Below are positions 19,146-27,916 of a DNA stretch of 64,000 nucleotides, piece by piece; within the stretch, counting starts at the first letter, position 1; each line of letters begins with the position of its first letter. Source of the stretch: Bradyrhizobium sp. CCBAU 051011 (lineage in GTDB: Bacteria; Pseudomonadota; Alphaproteobacteria; Rhizobiales; Xanthobacteraceae); NCBI RefSeq assembly GCF_009930815.1, contig NZ_CP022222.1:1468501-1532500 (forward strand), in the 5' to 3' direction. The position numbers and the translations under genes are program-made. The notes beneath the pieces are model-generated. The model searched no databases and had not been told where the DNA came from. It saw only the letters and a list, made by a program, of their open reading frames with translations.

Positions 19146-21635
19146 TCACCGCGTGGTCGGGTTGGCCGGACCGGCGGCAGCCTGTTCACGTGAGAGCCGC
19201 GCAATGTGCTGCAGAAGCTCGTCGGCCAGGAACGGCTTGAGTAGTACTAAAATGCCCTGCGCGATAATCGGCTCCACGATTTCCGACCGGATGTCTCCGG
19301 TCATGACAATGGCCGGGACGTTTCGGCCGAGAGCCGCTCGCAAATCACCGATTGTCGTCACGCCGTTTGTCGAGCCCTGAAGATTGTAGTCGCATAGCAG
19401 CACATCGGGGCGGATTTCCTGACGGCGGACGCGCGCCAGTGCCTCGTCTGCGGTTGCGACCACGATCGCCTCTATGCCGCGCTCTTTCAGCAGGCGGCTG
19501 ATCGATGCGCGCACGCTCGCCTCGTCCTCGACGACAAGAATAGTCCCGCGGAAGTCGCCCTTCTCATATCGCGGCTTCTGCGTCCGTTCGCACCTGTCGC
19601 CATTCCCGTCGCCGCGCGGGACCTCGATCGTAATGACGGTGCCCTTGCCAGGTGTGGAATGCGCACCGATCGGATGATCCAGCATCTCCCCCAGACGCCT
19701 GACGATCGCCAGGCCCAATCCGAGGCCGCCACGTTCTGCTTCAGGCGAGCCCTGATAGTATTCCTGAAAGATATGCGGGAGCTGATCCTGCGTAATGCCA
19801 ATGCCGCTGTCCCAGACTTCGATCCGGACCTTGTTGCCCACCCGCCGGCAACCCAGCAGAATCCTTCCCCGATCGGTGTATCGCAGCGCGTTCGAAAGCA
19901 AATTTCGTATCATCGTTTCGAGCATGCGCTTGTCGCTGCGGACCAGCAGTCCCGAACGCACCATGCGCCACCGCAAGCCTCTGTCGGTGATGGCACCGGA
20001 GAAGTCGGCCGCCAGGGAATCAAATATCTCCTTGATCGCGAAGTCGCTCTTCGACGGACGAAGACTTCCCGCCTCAAGACGATTCACATCAAGCAGGCTC
20101 GACAGAATGCTGGACATGGTGTCGAGAGATCGCGCCATCCCGTCGACAAGCTCGCGCCCCTCGCCGCCCGTGAGGTGCAGCCCAAGCGAACCTTGCAGAA
20201 ATCTCAGCGTTTGCAGGGGCTGGCGCAAATCATGACTGGCAGCGGACAGAAAGCTGGATTTTGCGCGATCTGCCAATGCGGCTGATTTCCAGGCGCGAGA
20301 AATCTCTCCCTCAAACCGTTTGCGCTCCGTGATGTCGGTCGTCAGGCCGCTGATGCGTATCGGTTTCCCGGTCGAGTCGACGCGGGTGATGGCGACCTGC
20401 TCCAGCCAAACTTCGCCGCGCCCATCCGGTCGCATGAATCGGAACGTCATCGAGTGTGAGGGGTCGTCCGGGCGGACCGCGCCCAAGCGAGCGGTGACGG
20501 ACGGGCGGTCATCGGGATGGACTTGCCTTATCCAGTTCGCACCGTCGATAAATTGTTGTGGACCAAGACCTAGGATTTCAGCGGCATTCCGGCTCACCTC
20601 GATCAGACCAGTCTGTAGATTCCAGTCGAAGGTGATCACACCGCCGGCCCGAAGCGCCTCTTCAAGCCGACGCTCCCGTTCGAGAATCGCAGTTTCGTGT
20701 TGCCGACGCTCGCTGAACAGCGCCGCAAGAACCAGCGCGCCGAACGACGTGGCCAGAATGGTGGCTTGAGCGGACAGGATACGTTCCTCGATCGGCGACC
20801 GCGGGTCGCCGAAAAGACCGACGGCAAATATCGTCGTCCATACGATCGTGATCGCGCACAGGAACGTTGCGATCGCCGTAAAGGCCGGACGAACGCGGGC
20901 AGCGATCCACACGAACAGCGGAGCGAGCGAGGCAATCGCCAGTTCGAGGGTCCACGGCTTGTTGGGCAGAATGACGAGGAGGACACACAGGGTGGCCACG
21001 ATCGCAAGCGCGAAAGCCCCCTCCGCAATTTCGCGCTTCGGCGGCGCTTTGCGCAGGAACGATGCGAGGCCGACCACAAGAGGCGCAACGGCGATGGTAC
21101 CCACCGTGTCGGAAACGAGCCAATGACTCCATACCGCCACAGGCGATGCGGCCGGGGCATGGAACAACACAAACCCGAGCATGCCGACCAAACCATCGAC
21201 CATGGCGGCAACGACCGTGGCGGCGAATAATCCAAGGACACAACGCAGCTCATCGAGTTCGAATGGAGCGCCGCAAAATCGCTGGATCAGCCCTGAGACG
21301 ATAAGGGGACCGCTGGCATTCGCCACCGCGAAAAACGTGGTGCTGGCAAGATTGCGATCGCCGAGCAGATTGGCCGCAAAAGTGGAAGCGACCACCGCGA
21401 CGACGACCGGCCACCGCACCGCCGGGCCGAACGCCACCAGAATCCCGGTGGCCACGCCCGCGGCCGGCCAGAACACGGCAACGCCATCAGACTTTTCGAG
21501 CAGAGCGAGGCTGAGACGCGCGGCGAGGAAAAAGACGATTGCAACGAGAATTGAAACAGTCCAAGGCGGCCACGCTGCGGACGATGGCGCTGGAGGTGCG
21601 TTAGTTGTAGCCGCCTCCAAGCTCATCGGACACAT
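19146..21635 (-). CDS. MASE1-PAS hybrid histidine kinase with C-terminal receiver
   Basis: The 829-aa protein starts with about eight membrane segments of MASE1 type (residues about 25-310, with VFWPAAGVATGILV). A PAS domain follows (about 330-440, ending GLTTDITERKRFEG). The HisKA box is SAASHDLRQPLQTLRF with His468; HATPase_c has NLLSNALRYT, DSGIGI and GLGLGLAIV. A receiver domain follows with phospho-acceptor Asp749 in LLCDYNLQG and Lys in LLKPF. It is an inner-membrane sensor that probably transfers phosphate His to Asp within the protein. No partner regulator is adjacent. ATG at 21626 is an alternative start three codons in. Confidence 0.9.
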   Translation of the reverse strand: MCPMSLEAATTNAPPAPSSAAWPPWTVSILVAIVFFLAARLSLALLEKSDGVAVFWPAAGVATGILVAFGPAVRWPVVVAVVASTFAANLLGDRNLASTTFFAVANASGPLIVSGLIQRFCGAPFELDELRCVLGLFAATVVAAMVDGLVGMLGFVLFHAPAASPVAVWSHWLVSDTVGTIAVAPLVVGLASFLRKAPPKREIAEGAFALAIVATLCVLLVILPNKPWTLELAIASLAPLFVWIAARVRPAFTAIATFLCAITIVWTTIFAVGLFGDPRSPIEERILSAQATILATSFGALVLAALFSERRQHETAILERERRLEEALRAGGVITFDWNLQTGLIEVSRNAAEILGLGPQQFIDGANWIRQVHPDDRPSVTARLGAVRPDDPSHSMTFRFMRPDGRGEVWLEQVAITRVDSTGKPIRISGLTTDITERKRFEGEISRAWKSAALADRAKSSFLSAASHDLRQPLQTLRFLQGSLGLHLTGGEGRELVDGMARSLDTMSSILSSLLDVNRLEAGSLRPSKSDFAIKEIFDSLAADFSGAITDRGLRWRMVRSGLLVRSDKRMLETMIRNLLSNALRYTDRGRILLGCRRVGNKVRIEVWDSGIGITQDQLPHIFQEYYQGSPEAERGGLGLGLAIVRRLGEMLDHPIGAHSTPGKGTVITIEVPRGDGNGDRCERTQKPRYEKGDFRGTILVVEDEASVRASISRLLKERGIEAIVVATADEALARVRRQEIRPDVLLCDYNLQGSTNGVTTIGDLRAALGRNVPAIVMTGDIRSEIVEPIIAQGILVLLKPFLADELLQHIARLSREQAAAGPANPTTR

Positions 21636-21852
21636 CCGCTTGGCTACGCAACTCGGCTAAATTCAGACCGCCCGCACCACTGCGTCGGCCGATTGCTGCA
21701 ATGAAAGAACTCGCCCGCTCAGTATTTAATGCCAAAAGTAGCCTGACAAGTGCCATTCCGTGCATTTCATGTGTGAGCGTCCGGGAGCTTGGTGCGCTCC
21801 GCTCGTTAAGCCTCGCTCGTCTGGCCCCCACAGGAACGGCAAGATCGTACCA

Positions 21853-22059
21853 CTAGCCCAGCTCTATCTCGTCGTTGATCTCATGCGAGAGGCTGATACT
21901 GCCGATCGTCAAAACCATCTTCGCCGGCAGCTTCTCGTGGCCCTTCAGCTTGCCGGCGTCGAGCGCGTCGCGCACGGCCTTTTCGATCTCGCGTTGCGAG
22001 GTGACGCCGACTTGCTTCAGAAACTTGCGCAGGCTGGCGTTGAAGACATCTTCGTTCAT
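21853..22059 (-). CDS. DUF6494-type small protein
   Basis: The 68-aa protein opens MNEDVFNASLRKFLKQVGVT and continues with a charged helix (QREIEKAVRDALDAGKLKG) and a short strand segment near the end. This pattern is the one I know as DUF6494 in rhizobia, given from memory. It has no signal peptide or membrane segment. Function is unknown. It lies 14 bp after a lipoprotein gene on the same strand. Confidence 0.7.
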   Translation of the reverse strand: MNEDVFNASLRKFLKQVGVTSQREIEKAVRDALDAGKLKGHEKLPAKMVLTIGSISLSHEINDEIELG

Positions 22060-22072
22060 GAGAGCCTCCTGA

Positions 22073-22342
22073 TCACGGCCGGACCGGGTTGTTCAGCATC
22101 TGCTCGGCCATATTGCGCTGGGCGCGGTCAGCACGGGCGTTGGCGTTGCCACGCTGCACGTCGCGGTTCTTGCGGCAATTGACGTATTCGTTCGAGCCCA
22201 CCGCGACATTGTTGGCACGGCAGAATGCATCGTCGTCCGCGCTGGTATCGACCATGGTCGGCTGGCCGCGTTCCAGGCAGCCAGCGAGCAAGGGGGCGGC
22301 GAGCATGAGGGTGATGACGTGCTTTGCAAGTCCAGACTGCAT
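22073..22342 (-). CDS. Small lipoprotein
   Basis: ATG 22342 starts an 89-aa protein with a lipoprotein signal (LMLAAPLLAGC lipobox, Cys at about residue 20). The mature part is polar, contains two further cysteines (DAFCRANN and VNCRKN) and ends MAEQMLNNPVRP. It should be lipid-anchored in the periplasm. The longer open frame upstream runs into an intergenic repeat and is not used. No function is recognised. Confidence 0.7.
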   Translation of the reverse strand: MQSGLAKHVITLMLAAPLLAGCLERGQPTMVDTSADDDAFCRANNVAVGSNEYVNCRKNRDVQRGNANARADRAQRNMAEQMLNNPVRP

Positions 22343-22366
22343 GCGGGGCTCCCATTGTTCCATCTC

Positions 22367-22455
22367 GTCATTGCCGGGCTTGACCCGGCAATCCATCGAA
22401 AAGATGGCAGCCTGCTTTGACGATGATGGATGCCCGGGTCAAGCCCGGGCATGAC
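22367..22455. repeat. Intergenic palindromic repeat
   Basis: Two small stems (GCCGGGCTTGACCCGGC and GCCCGGGTCAAGCCCGGGC) lie inside outer arms GTCATTGCC/GGGCATGAC. The element sits between the lipoprotein gene and prpE and is of the same general type as the one at 24418-24507. Confidence 0.6.
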
Positions 22456-22476
22456 GAGCAGGGCTGGCTTGGAACC

Positions 22477-24387
22477 CTACACCCTGCCCTTCAGCGCGTC
22501 GCCGATTTCGTCCAGCACCTTCGGGTCCTCGATGGTCGCCGGCATGGTCCAGCTCTCGCCGTCGGCGATCTTTTTGATGGTGCCGCGCAGGATCTTTCCG
22601 GAGCGCGTCTTCGGCAGCCGCCCGACGGTGATCGCGAGCTTGAACGCCGCGACAGGGCCGAGCTTGTCGCGCACCAGCGCCACGATCTCCTTTTCGATTT
22701 CCGCAGGCGCTCGCGCGACGCCGGCCTTCAGCACCAGGAAGCCGCAAGGCACTTCGCCCTTGATAGGGTCCTTGATGCCGAGGACGGCGCATTCAGCGAC
22801 ATCGGGATGGGAGGCCAGAATTTCCTCCATGCCGCCGGTGGAGAGGCGATGACCGGCAACATTGATGATGTCGTCGGTGCGGCCCATTACCCAGACATAG
22901 CCGTCCTCGTCCTTGTAACCGGCGTCCGAGGTCTTGTAGTAGCCGGGGAACTCCGTCAGGTAGGCTTCCCTGAAGCGCGCGTCCTGCTCCCACAGGGTCG
23001 GCAGGCAGGCGGGCGGCATCGGCAGCTTGATCACGATCGAGCCCATGGTGCCCGCGGGCACCGGCTTGGATGCCTCGTCGACCACGTCGACCTGATAGCC
23101 TGGCATCGGCACTGTCGGAGAGCCGTGCTTGACCGGCAGCATGCCGAGACCCACCGGATTGCCGGCGATGCACCAGCCGGTTTCGGTCTGCCACCAGTGA
23201 TCGATGACCGGCACCTTCAATTGCGCTTCCGCCCATTCCACCGTCGGCGGATCGGCGCGCTCGCCGGCCAGAAACAGCGTGCGGAATTTCGACAGATCGT
23301 ATTTCCGGATGAACGCGCCGTCCGGATCCTCCTTGCGAATGGCACGGAACGCGGTCGGCGCGGTGAACAGCGCGACCGCCTGGTGTTCGGAAATGACGCG
23401 CCAGAACGCACCGGCATCCGGCGTGCCGACCGGCTTGCCCTCATACATGATCGAGGTCGCGCCATGAATCAGCGGGCCATAGACGATGTAGCTGTGGCCA
23501 ACCACCCAGCCGATATCGGAGCCGCACCACCAGACCTCGCCAGGCTTGACGCCGTAAAGATTGAACATCGACCATTTCAGCGCAACCAGATGCCCGCCAT
23601 TGTCGCGCACGACGCCCTTCGGGATTCCCGTGGTGCCGGAGGTGTAGAGAATATAAAGCGGATCGGTCGCGAGCACCGGCGTGCAGGGCGCGGCCTTGCC
23701 GGCACCAAGCGCGGCGTCGCGGAGCGCTGCCCAGTCGTGATCGCGGCCCGCTGTGAGTTCGCAAGGGTGCTGCGGCCGTTGCAGGATGACGCAAGCCTGG
23801 GGCTTTGCGCTTGAAAGCTTGATCGCCTCGTCGAGCAGCGGCTTGTATTGCACGATGCGGCCGGGCTCAATGCCGCAGCTTGCCGAGAAGATCAGTTTCG
23901 GCTTGGCGTCGTCGATCCGACTAGCAAGCTCCTTTGCAGCAAAGCCGCCGAACACTACCGAATGCACCGCCCCGATGCGCGCGCAGGCCAGCATCGCAAA
24001 CACCGCTTCCGGCACCAGCGGCATATAGAGGATGACGCGGTCGCCCTTGGCGACGCCGAAATCGGCCATCACGGCGGCGAGCGTCTGCACCTCCTTGAGC
24101 ATCTCGGCATAGGTGAATTTCGAGATCGAGTTGGTGAGCGGCGAATCGTGGATCAGCGCCACCTGGTCGGCGCGCCCGCCCGCGACATGGCGGTCGAGCG
24201 CGTTGTAGCAGGTGTTGACCACGGCGCCGGCGAACCAGCGGCCATAGGCACCCATCGAGGGATCGAAGATCTTTTTGGCCGGCTCGATCCAGTCGATCTC
24301 ACGCGCGGCCTCGGCCCAGAATCCTTCCGGATCAGCCAGCGAGCGGGCATGGACCTCGTGGTAGCGGCTGTTGTTCTGGATATTCAT
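22477..24387 (-). CDS. prpE: Propionate--CoA ligase
   Basis: ATG 24387 gives 636 aa, the usual length of PrpE. It has YTSGTTGIPKGVVRDNGGH (ATP loop), KLPMPPACLPTLWEQDARF, EAYLTEFPGYYKTSDAGY and GRTDDIINVAGHRLSTGGMEE, the last being specific to the PrpE/AcsA group, and ends with the catalytic lysine in KTRSGKILRGTIK. The KLPMPP insertion favours propionate over acetate. It makes propionyl-CoA in the cytoplasm. The extension upstream of 24387 lies in an intergenic repeat. A different short-chain acyl specificity is possible. Confidence 0.9.
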   Translation of the reverse strand: MNIQNNSRYHEVHARSLADPEGFWAEAAREIDWIEPAKKIFDPSMGAYGRWFAGAVVNTCYNALDRHVAGGRADQVALIHDSPLTNSISKFTYAEMLKEVQTLAAVMADFGVAKGDRVILYMPLVPEAVFAMLACARIGAVHSVVFGGFAAKELASRIDDAKPKLIFSASCGIEPGRIVQYKPLLDEAIKLSSAKPQACVILQRPQHPCELTAGRDHDWAALRDAALGAGKAAPCTPVLATDPLYILYTSGTTGIPKGVVRDNGGHLVALKWSMFNLYGVKPGEVWWCGSDIGWVVGHSYIVYGPLIHGATSIMYEGKPVGTPDAGAFWRVISEHQAVALFTAPTAFRAIRKEDPDGAFIRKYDLSKFRTLFLAGERADPPTVEWAEAQLKVPVIDHWWQTETGWCIAGNPVGLGMLPVKHGSPTVPMPGYQVDVVDEASKPVPAGTMGSIVIKLPMPPACLPTLWEQDARFREAYLTEFPGYYKTSDAGYKDEDGYVWVMGRTDDIINVAGHRLSTGGMEEILASHPDVAECAVLGIKDPIKGEVPCGFLVLKAGVARAPAEIEKEIVALVRDKLGPVAAFKLAITVGRLPKTRSGKILRGTIKKIADGESWTMPATIEDPKVLDEIGDALKGRV

Positions 24388-24417
24388 GGCGCACTCCCCG
24401 CGTGTTCGCCCATCGTC

Positions 24418-24507
24418 GTCATGCCCGGCCTTGTGCCGGGCATCCACGTCTTTGCCTCAGGTCAAAGGAAGCAAGACGTGGATGGCCGGGACGAGCCCGG
24501 CCATGAC
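24418..24507. repeat. Intergenic palindromic repeat upstream of prpE
   Basis: Outer arms GTCATGCCCGGCC and GGCCATGAC enclose a second pair, CATCCACGTCTT and AAGACGTGGATG. The 90-bp element folds into one long branched hairpin and sits directly upstream of prpE on its promoter side. Confidence 0.65.
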
Positions 24508-24592
24508 AGCTGAGCGACATTATTTCAGGGGCATTGTCACGCGAAGTTGCGCCAGATCAAGCCGTAATAGCTTGGCCGTTCGGCCAAAACCC

Positions 24593-25951
24593 CTATTGCC
24601 GGGCGATCGTGTTGAGCTTCTCCAGCCGGTCCTCCATCGCCTGACGGAGGTCATAGCCCCGCTTGCCGAACGAGGCGTTGCGCTTGTCGATGAAGTTGCG
24701 CTGCTGCCGGGTCAGCGCCAGCGCGGCGCGATGGCTGTCGGATTCCGCGCTCGCAATCGCCCGCAGGAACACATCGTTGATATTGCGGTCGAGCTGGGCG
24801 AGACTAGCGTCGGCGCAGATCGCCTTTTCGACCTGGCGTTTCGCCGTGGCGCAATTGAAGCTCGGCAGGTTCTTCTGGTAGCTCAGCGAACCCAGCCGTT
24901 CGATCTCCTGCGTAATCTCCTTGTGATTGGCGGCGGCGGTACTGTCCGCGGGATTGAGGCGGACGGCTTCCACATAATCCTTCAGTGCACGGCTGCGATC
25001 GCCCTTCTTGACCCAGGCCGCACCGCGATTGTTGTAGGCGCGCTGGAATTTCGGATCGAGCTTCAACGCCGCATCGTAATCCGCAATCGCACGGTCGTAA
25101 TCCTTCCGCGCCTGATGAGCATCGCCGCGGTTGGTCAGGAATTTTGCCTCGGGGCGCAGCTTGATCGCTTCATCATAGTCGGCGATCGCGCGCGCATAGT
25201 CGCCGTTACCGGCGAGATCGAGGCCGCGATTGTCGAAAAATTCCGGCTGTGTCGGATCGATCCGGATTGCCGTGGTCACGTCCTCGATCGCTTTTTCAGT
25301 TCGGCCGAGCTTGCGGTAGGCCGCGGAACGGTTGCTGTAGGTGCGGGCACGGTGCGGCTCGAGGCGGAGCGCTTCATCGTAATCGGCGATTGCCTTCTGA
25401 TACTCGCCCTTGAAATACCAGGCGGCGCCGCGGTCCGAGAAGGCTTGCGCGAAATCCGGCTTCAGCCGCAGCGCCTCGTTGTAGTCCTCGATGGCACGGT
25501 CGTACTTCCTCGTGTTGTTGAAAGCATTGGCGCGGCTTGCGTAACCGGTGGCATTGTCCGGCTCGAGCCGGATCGCCTGGTTCAGCGCCTCGAACGCGGC
25601 CTCCATCCTGCCGGTCTGGCGCAGGATTTCACCGCGGGCACGAAAGGCGCGGGCCCGGTTGGGGTCCCGAGAGATCACGGTATCGATTTCGGCCAACGCC
25701 TTGCCGGTCTGGTCGCTGTTATACAGCACGACGGCGCGGGTAATCGTGGCGTCGAGCCGATCTCCCTCCAGCGTCGCCGGATTATCGATCAGCGCGGTAC
25801 AAGTCTCGATCAGCTCAGCGGGCTCGGCAGCCGAAAGCGCCGTGCAGATGACCGGCTGCTCGGCTGCTGTTTCGGCGCTGGCGCCGCTGGAAGTCAGGAT
25901 CGCAATGGCAACCGCCGCGCTGGCGGCAAAAGGCGAAATGAATGATCGCAT
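24593..25951 (-). CDS. Exported TPR-repeat protein with C-terminal LprI-like domain
   Basis: ATG 25951 gives 452 aa with a signal peptide ending SSGASAE. Residues about 50-345 are eight or nine 34-residue TPR units (for example AIADYDEALRLEPHRARTYS). Residues about 360-450 form an LprI/DUF1311-type domain: FNCATAKRQVEKAICADASLA, LDRNINDVF, then QQRNFIDKRNASFG. LprI proteins inhibit lysozyme in mycobacteria; here the role is only inferred. It should be periplasmic. A shorter paralog follows the same plan at 26074-26838 on the same strand. Confidence 0.85.
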   Translation of the reverse strand: MRSFISPFAASAAVAIAILTSSGASAETAAEQPVICTALSAAEPAELIETCTALIDNPATLEGDRLDATITRAVVLYNSDQTGKALAEIDTVISRDPNRARAFRARGEILRQTGRMEAAFEALNQAIRLEPDNATGYASRANAFNNTRKYDRAIEDYNEALRLKPDFAQAFSDRGAAWYFKGEYQKAIADYDEALRLEPHRARTYSNRSAAYRKLGRTEKAIEDVTTAIRIDPTQPEFFDNRGLDLAGNGDYARAIADYDEAIKLRPEAKFLTNRGDAHQARKDYDRAIADYDAALKLDPKFQRAYNNRGAAWVKKGDRSRALKDYVEAVRLNPADSTAAANHKEITQEIERLGSLSYQKNLPSFNCATAKRQVEKAICADASLAQLDRNINDVFLRAIASAESDSHRAALALTRQQRNFIDKRNASFGKRGYDLRQAMEDRLEKLNTIARQ

Positions 25952-26073
25952 GATCGGGCTCGTCAAATGACTGAAGTACGCGCGGCAATGCCGCGCCCGA
26001 TCACTGTGTCGTCACTGATCTCTCTGAGGTTCGAAAGCCTCCGGGCATCTCCACCAATCGGGCCGAAAACGAC

Positions 26074-26838
26074 CTAGTATCCATCGATCCCGTTAATCTG
26101 TTGCAGGCGGTCGCGCATCGCTTTTTTCAGGTCGTAGCCGGGCCGGCCGTATTCCGCATTGCGGCGGGCGATGTATTCCGCCTGCTCTCGCCGCAGCTTG
26201 CGCGCCTGCTGTGGGGTCATCTTCTCAGCGGCTGCCCTGACATACGAGCCTTCGATCTCGCGATCGAGATCGGCGAGTTCGGGATTGGCGCAGATCGCCT
26301 TTTCAACCTTCCGGCGGGCGGTGGCGCAATTGAAGCTCGGCTTCCCGGCGACCGCCTTCAGCGCGCCCAACCGCTCCAGTTCCAGCGCCAGCGCCCGGTG
26401 GTTGGTTCTGGCCGCAACGTGGTTCGGGTTCAGCTTGATCGCCGCGGCAAAATCGGCCACCGCCTTCGGCAGGTCGCCCTTCTTGCGCCAGAGCTCGCCG
26501 CGCGCGTTGTGGATATCGGCGAGTGAGGGATCGAGCCGCAGCACGCCGTCGTAGTCGGCGATGGCGCGGTCGGCCATGTCCTTGCGCTCATAGGCGGCGC
26601 CACGCGCGATCAGCGCCTTGATGCGGTCGGCCTTTTCGGTCTTTGCGTTGTCTATCAGCGCGCCGCAGGCCGCGATCGTCTTGTCGTCGTCACGCGCGAG
26701 CGCGGCGGCGAGGCAGAGCGCCGGGTCAACGCGCAAGTCCTTGGCCGGCTCGACGGTGGTCGCCGATACGCCCTGCGCAAACGCGATCCACAGCAAGGAA
26801 GCCGCGACCAGCCCGCGGATGTCGGAATAGAATCGCAT
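26074..26838 (-). CDS. Exported short TPR protein with LprI-like domain, paralog of the neighbour
   Basis: ATG 26838 gives 254 aa with a signal peptide ending GVSATT. Two or three TPR units follow (AIADYDGVLRLDPSLADIHN, AVADFAAAIKLNPNHVAA). The C-terminal domain copies that of the gene at 24593-25951: FNCATARRKVEKAICANPELA, LDREIEGSYV, QAEYIARRNAEYGRPGYDL. The long frame upstream of 26838 has no hydrophobic leader and is not used. The pair arose by duplication and lost or gained TPR units. Confidence 0.83.
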   Translation of the reverse strand: MRFYSDIRGLVAASLLWIAFAQGVSATTVEPAKDLRVDPALCLAAALARDDDKTIAACGALIDNAKTEKADRIKALIARGAAYERKDMADRAIADYDGVLRLDPSLADIHNARGELWRKKGDLPKAVADFAAAIKLNPNHVAARTNHRALALELERLGALKAVAGKPSFNCATARRKVEKAICANPELADLDREIEGSYVRAAAEKMTPQQARKLRREQAEYIARRNAEYGRPGYDLKKAMRDRLQQINGIDGY

Positions 26839-27066
26839 CAATTGACCCGGGAAGCCTTGTATCCAGGAAGTCTTGGAGTGGCGCGCGATCCTAGCAAGCC
26901 GTCCGCTTTTTCGACAACGGGCGCGTGTGCGTATCCGTTTTCGTACGGGGACAGATTTTGGCCGAAACGTGACATGCGCGAAAACACCATCGTCCGCACG
27001 CAAACGGATATTTTTGGTCACGAAATTTGTCTTGAACCTTTTGCAGGTCACACGGACTCAATATCC

Positions 27067-27837
27067 ATGACCACATTAACCGACTTCAATTCGCCGCGTG
27101 CCATCGCGCAATCCCGGACGGGCTACTTTTACTTCTACATGGCGCTGGCCTGCATGGCCGTTGCCTTTCTCGGCTTTGCGCCGACCTATTGGCTGCCGCT
27201 GGCAAAGCGATCGTTTTCGGCCTCGCCGATCGTCCATTTCCACGGCATGCTGTTCTTCGCCTGGTCGCTTTATTTCGCATTCCAGAGCTGGCTCGCCGCA
27301 TCAGGCAAGGTCGCCCGGCATCGCACCATCGGCATGATCGGCGTATCGCTGGCGACCGCGATGACGATCTTCGGCTTCCTGGTCGCGGTCAACGCGATGA
27401 AGCGGTCGGCTGCTGCTGGAATGACCGAGGACGGAATCGCATTCGCGATTGTCCCGCTCAGCGGAATTCTGTTCTTTGCGGTGGTGTTCACGCTGGCAAT
27501 CGCCGCCATCCGTCAGCCGGAAACGCACAAGCGGCTGATGCTGCTGGCCAGCATTTCGCTATTGGACGCCGCGGTCGCACGCTGGTTTCTCACCTTCCTC
27601 GCGCCTCCCGGCCCGCTCGGCCCGCCCCCGGTGCCGGTGACCATCCCGCCCGCCATCGTCGCCTATCTGCTGCTGGTGGTCGCCATGGTGTTCGACTGGC
27701 GCACGCGCGGCCGGCCGCATCCGGTCTATGTCTATGGCGGCCTTGCCCTGATCGCCGTGAAATTCCTGAACTGGCCGATCAGCATCATGCCGCTTTGGCA
27801 TTCCTTCGCGGGCGGCATCCTGGCGATGGCGCAGTAG
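27067..27837 (+). CDS. Seven-helix integral membrane protein of unknown function
   Basis: ATG 27067 gives 256 aa with about seven hydrophobic segments. Notable residues are the HFHGMLFFAWSLYFAFQSWLA segment in sense (His pair in helix 2), RHRTIGMIGVSLA and ETHKRLMLLASISLLDAAVARW. The His and Arg placement in the helices resembles small haem- or quinone-linked membrane proteins, but I do not recognise the family with certainty. It is divergent from the TPR gene and followed by an antiporter gene. Confidence 0.72.
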   Translation: MTTLTDFNSPRAIAQSRTGYFYFYMALACMAVAFLGFAPTYWLPLAKRSFSASPIVHFHGMLFFAWSLYFAFQSWLAASGKVARHRTIGMIGVSLATAMTIFGFLVAVNAMKRSAAAGMTEDGIAFAIVPLSGILFFAVVFTLAIAAIRQPETHKRLMLLASISLLDAAVARWFLTFLAPPGPLGPPPVPVTIPPAIVAYLLLVVAMVFDWRTRGRPHPVYVYGGLALIAVKFLNWPISIMPLWHSFAGGILAMAQ

Positions 27838-27916
27838 CGTACGGGAGGAATACCTTCTTGCCGGTTAGTGCTAGATTGATGGCGACATCGATCTCGACCG
27901 GCAGGGAATCCCAAAT

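Noticed and set aside
22417..23814. 465-aa open frame on the plus strand
   Set aside because: Antisense to prpE; long shadow frames are common in this GC-rich DNA and the product is Arg/His/Gly-rich with no motif.
24371..25945. 524-aa open frame on the plus strand
   Set aside because: Antisense to the TPR-LprI gene; its regular pattern is the mirror of the TPR repeats.
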